Origin: Clostridia bacterium
GTDB lineage: Bacteria; Bacillota; Clostridia; Oscillospirales; CAG-272
Length of the DNA: 42,839 bases
Reading direction: 5' to 3'
Assembly (NCBI GenBank): GCA_017454675.1
Contig: JAFTCN010000030.1
Location: 1 to 42,839, forward strand
The number at the start of each line of letters is the position of its first letter. Position 1 is the first letter of the stretch. Shown here piece by piece: positions 1 through 5,766 of the stretch. The position numbers and the translations under genes are program-made. The notes below the pieces were generated by a model. It was not told where the DNA came from. It worked only from the letters and a program-made list of their open reading frames with translations, and ran no database searches.

Positions 1-1
1 A

Positions 2-256
2 TGGTGCGTCGTTCGGATCGTGATACCAGACAGGTGCGTCTGGCTTTCCGGAGCGGTGTTCCTGTTTGCCGTTATCGTCGAGGTGTCGCAGATATTTCCG
101 CTGTGCGATGTGCTGGGCATCGAGAACAGGCTTATCCGGACGCTGATGGGGACGTCGTTCGCGTGGGGGGATATCATCGCGTATCTTGCGGGGTGTGCCG
201 TTACGCTGGCGGTCGATCTGATCCTGCGGGGACGCAGGAGAGCGCGGGATATTTGA
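2..256 (+). CDS. DUF2809 family membrane protein, 3' part
   Basis: The reading frame is open from the window edge to the TGA at 254-256, so only the C-terminal part of about 84 residues is present. A GTG at 20 is a possible internal start but is probably not the real one, because the frame continues upstream as WCVVRIV. It shows two hydrophobic helices and the conserved pattern of DUF2809: an acidic-glutamine motif (FAVIVEVSQ) after the first helix, then FAWGDIIAYLAGC. This small integral membrane family has no assigned biochemical role. The family call rests on this motif pair. The gene ends 18 bp before the next start, so the two could be co-transcribed. Confidence 0.7.
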   Translation, partial: WCVVRIVIPDRCVWLSGAVFLFAVIVEVSQIFPLCDVLGIENRLIRTLMGTSFAWGDIIAYLAGCAVTLAVDLILRGRRRARDI

Positions 257-262
257 GTTCCA

Positions 263-310
263 GGAGGTTTTCCAATGACACTCACAGAATACAAAAAAGA
301 AATAACTGAA
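263..310 (+). repeat. Shared initiation cassette, copy 1
   Basis: These 48 bases hold the ribosome site GGAGG, the start codon and the first 12 codons of the helical-repeat gene. They match 7192-7239 at 42 of 48 positions by eye. The encoded starts are MTLTEYKKEITE and MTLTENKKEINE. The protein bodies downstream are unrelated (one soluble and helical, one membrane), so only the 5' end is shared. Confidence 0.8.
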
Positions 311-1501
311 ATATTCCGGAAAAACACCCGGCGCGGGTTCGCGGACTGGAGACAGTGCGGATATCTCTGCCGGGATCTGACGAGGTTTCTGGAGAAGAGC
401 GCCGTCGAGCTGACGGGCGTTGGCAGGTATAAAGATCTGTTCGATGTCACGCTCAGGGCCTATGTCAAATGGAGCGGCACGGACAAGGACGACTCGAACG
501 GGGAGACGCACGATTTTTACGCGACGGAAGACGGTATCTGGGACCGGCTGTACGAAAAAGAGCCGCCGGAGCTCGATCACGCGTCGATGTTCGACGGATT
601 CATGCGCATTATGGACGGCTCTCTCGTCGACTATATGGAGGACCACCTTCTCGATTATGTGACGGACCGTTTCGTCGAGCCTGAACTGCTGGAGCGGAAG
701 CTCGCCTGGCTTGAGGCAAAGATCGGCGCGATCTTAGAAAAGGAAAAGGGGAAAGAACTGTTCTGGTCGGATGTCCCGCTCTACAGGAACCGTGTCATCC
801 GGGTCTATGCGGATCAGAAGCGGCCGATCGAGGAAATCCGGGAATACGCGAAAGATCTGGATGACAGAAGCTCGCGCGAGATCCTCGGCGGGATCGAGCT
901 GGAATACGGCAACCTTGACGAGGCCCTGGCGATCTACCGGAAGCTGGCGGCGAAAGAGGCGAGAATGGTATGGGGACGGCACCCGTACAACGTCAAACTG
1001 AAAGAGTTATACAAAGAACACGGTCTCCGGGAGGAATACGAAGCGCAGCTGGAGAGGCTGCTGCGGCTGGATACCGGCGATTCCGGACTGCTTGAGGAAT
1101 ACAGGTCGACTGTCCCCCCGGAGGACTGGGAGGCAGAGCGCGACAGGCTCTTCGATTCCTTCCCGGCGGAGGATGAGAGGGTGCTTCAGTGGTATGCGTC
1201 GGAAGGGTGTTGCGACAGACTCATGGACGGCGTCGAGGCCTGCGGGTACGCTTTTCTGAAGTGTTACGCGAAGCTGCTCGAGGGAAGATACCCGTCAAGG
1301 TGTCTGTCGATCCTGACAAATACCGCGTGTGATGACATGGCCTCGGCAAATACCAGGGCGGGATATCAGCATGTCGCGAGAGTCCTCCGGTGGATGAGAA
1401 AATTCCCGGGCGGAAAAGAAGAGGCGGCGCGGCTGGCCGGGGAGTTCCGCGCGGCTTATCCCCGCCGCCCGGCGATGATAGAGGAACTTGAAGGATTCTG
1501 A
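275..1501 (+). CDS. Helical-repeat (TPR-like) protein of unknown function
   Basis: The product is 408 residues, soluble, rich in charged amphipathic helices, with no signal peptide or membrane segment. The middle (about 150-260) contains pairs of helices such as LELEYGNLDEALAIYRKLAA that look like tetratricopeptide units. The C-terminus ends in a basic-aromatic stretch (FRAAYPRRPAMIEELEGF) of the kind found at the end of long helical-repeat proteins, including SWIM zinc-finger proteins, but no SWIM cysteines are present. The start at 275 has a good GGAGG 7 bases upstream. Its first 12 codons are shared with the unrelated gene at 7204. Function is unknown and a scaffold or binding role is only a guess. 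Confidence 0.65.
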   Translation: MTLTEYKKEITEIFRKNTRRGFADWRQCGYLCRDLTRFLEKSAVELTGVGRYKDLFDVTLRAYVKWSGTDKDDSNGETHDFYATEDGIWDRLYEKEPPELDHASMFDGFMRIMDGSLVDYMEDHLLDYVTDRFVEPELLERKLAWLEAKIGAILEKEKGKELFWSDVPLYRNRVIRVYADQKRPIEEIREYAKDLDDRSSREILGGIELEYGNLDEALAIYRKLAAKEARMVWGRHPYNVKLKELYKEHGLREEYEAQLERLLRLDTGDSGLLEEYRSTVPPEDWEAERDRLFDSFPAEDERVLQWYASEGCCDRLMDGVEACGYAFLKCYAKLLEGRYPSRCLSILTNTACDDMASANTRAGYQHVARVLRWMRKFPGGKEEAARLAGEFRAAYPRRPAMIEELEGF

Positions 1502-1584
1502 GAGCGGGACCGAGCCGGTCGTCCGCGTGATGGTCGAGGCCGAGCCCGCGGAGCTCTGTGATGAATACGCCGGACGGGTCATAG

Positions 1585-1616
1585 AAGTGATCAGGAAAAA
1601 GGGGCACGAGTACGGA
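1585..1616. repeat. 32-bp direct repeat flanking the TA island, left copy
   Basis: This 32-base segment recurs at 5528-5559 in the same orientation with 29 of 32 identical positions. On the plus strand it reads as the last codons of a frame ending GHEYGN-stop at 1622 (right copy GHEYRC-stop). The two copies bracket both regulator/peptidase/PIN modules and the Abi RNA unit. It may mark an insertion by homologous exchange, or be the ends of a duplicated 3' gene remnant. Confidence 0.7.
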
Positions 1617-1623
1617 AATTGAT

Positions 1624-1660
1624 GTTTACAAAATCACTGTTTTGTGATATAATTGTAAAC
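1624..1660 (+). promoter_or_regulatory. Promoter with nested palindromic operator
   Basis: A -35 box TTTACA (1625-1630) and a -10 box TATAAT (1648-1653) are separated by exactly 17 bp. Two inverted repeats lie over it: an outer one, GTTTACAA (1624-1631) with TTGTAAAC (1653-1660), and an inner one, ATCAC (1633-1637) with GTGAT (1644-1648). The outer arms cover the -35 and the end of the -10, as expected if the HTH protein encoded just downstream represses its own promoter. Confidence 0.85.
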
Positions 1661-1680
1661 AGAGAGGAGGGGTGGTTATT

Positions 1681-2706
1681 ATGATTGGGAAAAATTTGAA
1701 GTATTACCGCCAGCTTGCGTGTCTTTCTCAGGAAAAACTTGCGGGCCTGGTAGGATTAACAAAAATGGCCATCTCCAATTACGAAAACAATAAAAGGGAA
1801 GCAGACTCCGGGATACTGATCAAACTGGCGGATGCCCTGAATATCGATGCCTCCAAGCTGCTGAGCGATCCGACGGGTTCTGCCGTCATTACTCATGCTG
1901 AGTTCAGGAAAAACAGCGGTATGAGCAATTCCTCCCGTGATATGGTCTATGAAACAGTGGACCGTTACCTAGGGCATTTTAATACTGTTGTTCAGATATT
2001 GGGGGAAGCTGTTCTTCCCGATATCCCCAGAATAGAAAAGCTTCCTTTCACAGACATAGAGAGCGCAGGACAGGAAATGAGAAAATACCTGTCCTTATCG
2101 TCAACCGGCCCTGTCGGAAATATCGTTGACGCACTTGAAAACCGCGGAATAATTATTTGCCAGATGGTCTTTCCGGACCGACAGTTTTCCGGAATTAACG
2201 GAACACTTAATGACCGGCCGTATATTGCTGTTAATATGACTATGCCGCCGGAACGGCAGCGTTTTACCCTGATCCATGAACTGGCGCATATACTGTTTGC
2301 GTTTCCGGATAATGTCAATGTTGAAAAAACCGTTGACGGGATTACCGGTGCGTTTCTTTTCCCCATGAAGGATGTAGTAAGGGAACTCGGCAAATGCCGG
2401 ACCAATATACTAGGCGAGTTAAGAGCGTTGCAAAGGGAATACGGTATTTCAATGCAGAGCATATTGATCCGTGCGCGTCAGTCCGGATGCATAAATGCCT
2501 CTGTTTATGAAGAACATCAGAGGTGGATCAGCAAAAGCGGGCTTAGAAAAGACGAGAGATCCGGATTACCGACCGAAAACAGCACGCTGTTTGAAAATCT
2601 GATCATTCGTGCTGTATCGGAAGATATGATCAATATTAATAAGGCCTCCGAACTTCTGGACCTCCCAAATAACGAGATCAAACAGCTTTGCGGTCTGGAG
2701 GTCTAG
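1681..2706 (+). CDS. XRE regulator fused to ImmA/IrrE-type metallopeptidase
   Basis: This is a two-domain regulator of 341 residues. Residues 1-62 form a Cro/C1-type helix-turn-helix (LSQEKLAGLVGLTKMAISNYENNKRE). From about residue 140 there is an ImmA/IrrE (COG2856) domain with the zinc motif HELAH at about 199-203. In known members the peptidase cleaves a repressor or its own HTH partner after a signal; whether this one does so is inference. I chose ATG 1681, since AGAGGAGG lies 10 bases upstream; a GTG at 1672 would overlap that site. The next gene begins 5 bases after the stop, so they form one operon under the palindromic promoter at 1624-1660. Composition is more AT-rich than the surrounding chromosome. 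Confidence 0.88.
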   Translation: MIGKNLKYYRQLACLSQEKLAGLVGLTKMAISNYENNKREADSGILIKLADALNIDASKLLSDPTGSAVITHAEFRKNSGMSNSSRDMVYETVDRYLGHFNTVVQILGEAVLPDIPRIEKLPFTDIESAGQEMRKYLSLSSTGPVGNIVDALENRGIIICQMVFPDRQFSGINGTLNDRPYIAVNMTMPPERQRFTLIHELAHILFAFPDNVNVEKTVDGITGAFLFPMKDVVRELGKCRTNILGELRALQREYGISMQSILIRARQSGCINASVYEEHQRWISKSGLRKDERSGLPTENSTLFENLIIRAVSEDMININKASELLDLPNNEIKQLCGLEV

Positions 2707-2711
2707 ACTGC

Positions 2712-3221
2712 ATGTTCATTAGTAGCGATACAAACATTTGGTTCGATTTTGAGGAGATCGGCTTTCTTGAACACCCGTTTTTGCTGGATAATGAGTATTA
2801 TATCAGTGATGTAACTTATCATGATGAAATACAGCATTCGGAAGCGATCAGGGCAATTGTCGAATCAGGCAAACTACACATAACTTCTGTGCCGGTTAAT
2901 GAACTTCAGTATGCGGTCGAGCTGGTGAAAAAACACCCCACAATAGCGATTCATGATGCCATTGCGCTCTCAATAGCTAAATCAAGAAGATGGACATTAT
3001 TAAGCGGCGACAGAAGGCTCAGAGAAGCAGCGGAAGGGGAATCTGTGGAATGCCGCGGTACGCTGTGGATCTATTCGCTTTTGAATAAGCAAGAAAAAAT
3101 ACCTAAAGAAGTTTGCTTAAAGGCGTTGAATAAACTGTTGGATGCTGTCGATAATAAGAAACGCCGTTTGCCTAGATCGGAGATCATTAGGATGATTGAC
3201 GAATTAGAGAAAGACTGCTGA
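2712..3221 (+). CDS. PIN-like domain protein, partner of the XRE-ImmA regulator
   Basis: This 169-residue protein has the acidic pattern of PIN-fold nucleases: D6 in SSDTNIW near the start, D38/E39 in TYHDEI, D82 in AIHDAIALSIAK, and D100 in LLSGDRRLR. PIN domains are Mg-dependent RNases and are the toxin of VapBC systems; assigning that role here is inference. The start ATG 2712 has GGAGG about 10 bases upstream, inside the end of the regulator gene. An earlier TTG at 2688 would overlap that site. Placement directly after an HTH-peptidase regulator fits a toxin-antitoxin-like pair, with the regulator as antitoxin. The C-terminal 40 residues are basic and helical and lie outside the PIN core. 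Confidence 0.8.
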   Translation: MFISSDTNIWFDFEEIGFLEHPFLLDNEYYISDVTYHDEIQHSEAIRAIVESGKLHITSVPVNELQYAVELVKKHPTIAIHDAIALSIAKSRRWTLLSGDRRLREAAEGESVECRGTLWIYSLLNKQEKIPKEVCLKALNKLLDAVDNKKRRLPRSEIIRMIDELEKDC

Positions 3222-3266
3222 TACCTCCGATTTGCTTGCTATTGTAATATTGATCGTACTTAATTG

Positions 3267-3301
3267 AAAAGCAGCCAGACACCCGCTTGGGTGCTGGCTG
3301 C
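3267..3301 (-). terminator. Rho-independent terminator, minus strand
   Basis: There is a long stem with arms GCAGCCAGACACCC (3271-3284) and 3289-3301, one mismatch and a short loop. On the minus strand it is followed by TTTTC. It stands at the end of the minus-strand unit that contains the Abi stub, and may also stop transcription arriving from the PIN gene. Confidence 0.75.
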
Positions 3302-3354
3302 GTAAGTACATCATGACCATCTATTTAAACACTCCTCACATTCTTTGGGAGCGC

Positions 3355-3468
3355 CTATATAGGTGTAACTAAGAAATCAAGGGCTTCTTCTTCATTCTCA
3401 ATGATCATACCGTGTTTTTGTAATCTAACAAGCTGCTCATCGTATGTGCAGGGAGGTTTAAGTTGCAT
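3355..3468 (-). pseudogene. Truncated Abi_2 (AbiD/AbiF-type) gene, N-terminal stub
   Basis: A minus-strand frame starts at ATG 3468 behind a ribosome site GGAG (3474-3477) and runs only 37 codons to TAG at 3355-3357. It begins MQLKPPCTYDEQLVRLQKHG and continues with IIENEEEALDFL, the characteristic N-terminus of Abi_2 abortive-infection proteins (KPxxTYxEQIxxLKxRGxxI). Full-length members are roughly 250-350 residues and carry a HEPN-type RNase motif in the part missing here. No continuation was found in the other frames before the terminator at 3267-3301, so the body has been deleted. Its promoter and leader RNA are intact. Confidence 0.72.
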
Positions 3469-3477
3469 CTTTTCTCC

Positions 3478-3537
3478 AAAAAAACCAGGTCCGAAGACCT
3501 GGCTGGTCCCCAACTCTAAGAGTCGGGCAACTCTGTT
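3478..3537 (-). ncRNA. Small structured RNA upstream of the Abi stub (abiF-motif-like)
   Basis: On the minus strand a complete transcription unit of about 60 nt is visible. A promoter lies at 3544-3572. The first hairpin has an 8-bp stem (plus-strand arms 3509-3516 and 3520-3527, 3-base loop). A second hairpin, CCAGGTC-TTCG-GACCTGG (3485-3502), runs straight into seven T residues (3484 to 3478). The Abi start codon follows 9 bases later. The layout matches the published abiF RNA motif, a conserved structured RNA found beside Abi_2 genes. The assignment is by layout and structure, not by an alignment. Confidence 0.65.
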
Positions 3538-3543
3538 GATAAT

Positions 3544-3572
3544 ATTATAAACTCTTTTGGCAAATCTGTCAA
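3544..3572 (-). promoter_or_regulatory. Minus-strand promoter of the small RNA
   Basis: Read on the minus strand, TTGACA (3567-3572) and TATAAT (3544-3549) are separated by exactly 17 bp, a consensus sigma-A promoter. Initiation would fall near 3537, just before the first hairpin of the small RNA. Confidence 0.85.
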
Positions 3573-3581
3573 TACATTTTT

Positions 3582-3761
3582 TTAGTTGGATTCTGTTTTA
3601 TTACCGAAAACACGGTGACAGTCATGAAAAACGATATTTGACCAAGCGTAAAGATCTTCCTTATCCCGATTGATACAGTTACGTGATAACAGGATATGCC
3701 TGTCATATTTTTTCGCCAATAGCATCTTGACTTTATGACAGTATTGAGGTATAATTATCAC
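3582..3761 (-). other. Short minus-strand frame, possible gene remnant
   Basis: A 59-codon frame runs from GTG 3759-3761 to TAA 3582-3584. An internal ATG lies at 3725. Its composition looks protein-like (for example HILLSRNCINRDKEDLYAW), but I cannot assign a family. It ends just upstream of the small-RNA promoter and overlaps the plus-strand promoter of the next module on the other strand. It may be the 3' end of a deleted gene or a chance frame. Confidence 0.25.
3727..3755 (+). promoter_or_regulatory. Promoter of the second XRE / ImmA / PIN module
   Basis: TTGACT (3727-3732) and TATAAT (3750-3755) are 17 bp apart. The predicted transcription start near 3762 leaves a very short leader containing GGGAG (3764-3768). 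This excludes the ATG at 3735, which lies inside the promoter, as the start of the next gene. Confidence 0.85.
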
Positions 3762-3773
3762 ATGGGAGTATTA

Positions 3774-4124
3774 ATGACTATGAAAAACATTGAATTAATC
3801 GGGAATAATCTCAGGATACTGAGAGAAAACGCTGGATTCAACCAGCAGAGTATCGCAACCTTTTTGGGAGTTGATCAGAGCTTTATCAGCAAAATTGAAA
3901 AAGGCGAAAGAGCGGTTTCAGCTGAAATGCTCGAGAAACTTGCGACTTTGTTCGGGGTTAACGCTTCGTCTCTTTTACAAAAAGAGACAGTCAATAAAAC
4001 TCTTTCCTGCGCTTTCAGAGGGAGCGAACTAGGCCAGGTCGAGATGGAGGCAATTTGTTCGGTCAATCGAATCGCTCTGAATTCCGAATTTATGCACGGA
4101 CTTCTGGAGGAGAACGAAAGATAA
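3774..4124 (+). CDS. XRE family regulator (stand-alone)
   Basis: This 116-residue protein has a Cro/C1-type helix-turn-helix over residues 10-65 (QQSIATFLGVDQSFISKIEKGER). A short tail of about 50 residues follows that could contact the next protein. ATG 3774 is chosen because GGGAG sits 5 bases upstream; ATG 3780 is also possible, and ATG 3735 is ruled out by the promoter. The stop overlaps the start of the peptidase gene (TAATG), indicating translational coupling. In the first module the same HTH and peptidase functions are fused in one protein; here they are split. Confidence 0.85.
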   Translation: MTMKNIELIGNNLRILRENAGFNQQSIATFLGVDQSFISKIEKGERAVSAEMLEKLATLFGVNASSLLQKETVNKTLSCAFRGSELGQVEMEAICSVNRIALNSEFMHGLLEENER

Positions 4125-4879
4125 TGGACAAAGCGGAATTAATGACTCTAGCCATTCAGCTCAGAAAAGATCTGGGGGAAGACAGCAGTTCTCCGATAGA
4201 TATTTTTGCGATTGCCAAAGGAATTGAAGGGCTCTCAATCGTTTATTATCCCATGGGAGATAATTTGAGCGGAATGTGCGTGAAAGGGAGCGATAACAAT
4301 TGTGTAATCGGAATTAATTCCGGTATGTCGCTGGGAAGGCAGCGTTTTTCGCTTGCACATGAGTTTTATCATAAGTACTATGATAAAACTATGGTTTCGC
4401 TTTGCGGTAAAAAAATCGGATCCGGCAAGGGGAAAGAAAAAGAAGCCGATTTGTTTGCTTCTTTTTTCCTTATGCCCAACGATGAGCTGATAAAAAAAAC
4501 ACATGCCTGTTCGGTTAAAAACCCGCGCGGGAATCTCACTTTGAGTGATATAATCAGAATAGAGCAGTTTTTTCTTGTCAGTCATAAGGCAACTGTAATC
4601 CGACTGGCGGAAAACAGGCTGATCACACAGTCGGAGGCTGACCAGTATCTTCAAATGAGTGTACGTACGCTCGCGGAATCAATGGGATATGACGGAGATC
4701 TTTACAGAGCTCTTCCGCCTGAAAAACAGTATAGAACATATGGATCATACGTTGAAACGGCCGACCGTTTGTTAAAACTGAATCTGATTTCAGAAGGCAA
4801 ATATGAGTCTCTTCTTCTTGATGCGTTCAGACCGGATCTCGTTTACGGTGAAACAGACGGTGGTGATTTAATTGACTGA
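4124..4879 (+). CDS. ImmA/IrrE family metallopeptidase
   Basis: The 251-residue product has the COG2856 domain in its first half, with zinc motif HEFYH at residues 79-83 after RQRFSLA. A downstream acidic segment, GKEKEADLFASFFLMP, supplies the usual third-ligand region (EADLFA). The C-terminal half is helical and of unknown role. In phage and ICE systems this family cleaves or inactivates an adjacent HTH repressor, and the substrate here is probably the preceding regulator (inference). GGAGG lies about 13 bases before ATG 4124, and an in-frame ATG at 4055 lies inside the regulator gene. The end overlaps the next gene by 8 bp. Confidence 0.85.
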   Translation: MDKAELMTLAIQLRKDLGEDSSSPIDIFAIAKGIEGLSIVYYPMGDNLSGMCVKGSDNNCVIGINSGMSLGRQRFSLAHEFYHKYYDKTMVSLCGKKIGSGKGKEKEADLFASFFLMPNDELIKKTHACSVKNPRGNLTLSDIIRIEQFFLVSHKATVIRLAENRLITQSEADQYLQMSVRTLAESMGYDGDLYRALPPEKQYRTYGSYVETADRLLKLNLISEGKYESLLLDAFRPDLVYGETDGGDLID

Positions 4880-5405
4880 TCAGCTGTTCTTTGATACCGA
4901 CTGTCTGTCCGCTTTTTTATGGGTTAGGAACCAAAGCCTTCTTGCAACTCTTTACCCCGGCAGAATAGTAATACCGGCTCAGGTCTACAAAGAACTGTCA
5001 TATCCGTCTACTCCTCAGTTAAAAGAGAGGGTTGATGAAATGATCGCAAAAGAGCAGGCGAGGGTAGAATCATTTGATGTCGGTTCGGAAATGTTCGAAC
5101 TGTATATCAAACTCACCGCAAGTCCGGATCCCGGTCACACGGTAATTGGCCCCGGCGAAGCCGCCGGGATCGTTTTGGCAAAAGCTCAAAACGGAATTCT
5201 TGCCAGCAATAATCTGCGCGACGTGAAACGGTATGTCGATGAATACGGATTGAAACTGGTAACTACGGGCGATATTCTTAAAGAAGCCTGCGAGAGAAAA
5301 TTGCTGACTGAATCGGAAGCCGACAGTATCTGGCATGACATGCTGAACAAGCGGAGACGTCTTGGATATAAAACCTTTTATGAATTTCTTGAAGCAAATC
5401 AGTGA
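4872..5405 (+). CDS. PIN-like domain protein (second module)
   Basis: This 177-residue protein starts with TTG at 4872 and overlaps the peptidase gene by 8 bp. It shows a second-type PIN acidic pattern: D8/D10 in FFDTDCLSAFLW, E41 in VYKEL, E96 in GPGEAAGIVLA, and D117 in ASNNLRDVKR. This matches the COG2405/DUF3368-like branch rather than the PIN protein of the first module, so the two effectors are analogous but not close copies. A ribonuclease-toxin role is inference from the family and from the neighbourhood (HTH, peptidase, PIN in one coupled operon). The C-terminal part (about 130-177) carries a basic segment, HDMLNKRRRLGYKTF. Confidence 0.8.
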   Translation: MTDQLFFDTDCLSAFLWVRNQSLLATLYPGRIVIPAQVYKELSYPSTPQLKERVDEMIAKEQARVESFDVGSEMFELYIKLTASPDPGHTVIGPGEAAGIVLAKAQNGILASNNLRDVKRYVDEYGLKLVTTGDILKEACERKLLTESEADSIWHDMLNKRRRLGYKTFYEFLEANQ

Positions 5406-5527
5406 TCGATCGGGAGCACAACAGATATTATGGAACTCCATTCTATCATCCTGACTGCGCGGTACGGTGCCTGAAAAAACAGCATTTGAAAACAATAGCC
5501 ACTGGACCGTCGACATGGAAAAGAGAT

Positions 5528-5559
5528 AAGTGATCAGGGAAAAGGGGCATGAGTACAGA
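5528..5559. repeat. 32-bp direct repeat flanking the TA island, right copy
   Basis: Right copy of the segment at 1585-1616, with 29 of 32 identical positions. It lies 122 bp after the second PIN gene. The stretch 5406-5527 holds no convincing gene. Confidence 0.7.
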
Positions 5560-5572
5560 TGCTGAAAAAGGA

Positions 5573-5610
5573 GAACGGTGTGATCGGGTCGGGTCGCACC
5601 GTTCAATTTT
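5573..5610 (+). terminator. Hairpin terminator after the second module
   Basis: Arms GAACGGTG (5573-5580) and CACCGTTC (5597-5604) enclose a 16-base loop and are followed by AATTTTG. It is a plausible, moderately strong terminator for the operon ending at 5405. Confidence 0.55.
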
Positions 5611-5625
5611 GTAAAGAGGGTTTGC

Positions 5626-5706
5626 GCCAACCGTCGGTGTAAAAACCGGCCAATCGTCGGTGTAAAAACCGGCCAATCGTCGGGTTAAATTTGCGCCAAT
5701 CGTCGG
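5626..5706. repeat. Four direct repeats at exact 23-bp spacing
   Basis: The 12-base core GCCAAYCGTCGG occurs at 5626-5637, 5649-5660, 5672-5683 and 5695-5706. Consecutive cores start exactly 23 bp apart. The two middle units are identical over the full 23 bp. The outer two carry TTTGC in place of AACCG before the core. The last core ends 7 bp before the -35 box of the following gene. The array resembles a cluster of protein-binding sites (iterons) or an upstream activator array. Confidence 0.9.
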
Positions 5707-5713
5707 AAAAAGC

Positions 5714-5742
5714 TTGACAAAGCGGATTTTTTGGGGTAAAAT
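5714..5742 (+). promoter_or_regulatory. Promoter of the DUF4143 ATPase gene
   Basis: TTGACA (5714-5719) and TAAAAT (5737-5742) are separated by 17 bp. The repeat array abuts the -35. A strong ribosome site, AAAGGAGG, follows at about 5751-5758. Confidence 0.88.
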
Positions 5743-5766
5743 TATGAAAAAAAGGAGGCGATAGGA

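Noticed and set aside
3735..3773. Upstream ATG giving a longer XRE regulator
   Set aside because: The ATG at 3735 lies between the -35 and -10 boxes of a near-consensus promoter, so it would not be transcribed. ATG 3774 has a ribosome site.
5626..5706. CRISPR array
   Set aside because: The repeats are 12-base cores at fixed 23-bp spacing with nearly identical spacers, and there are no cas genes. They are direct binding-site-like repeats.
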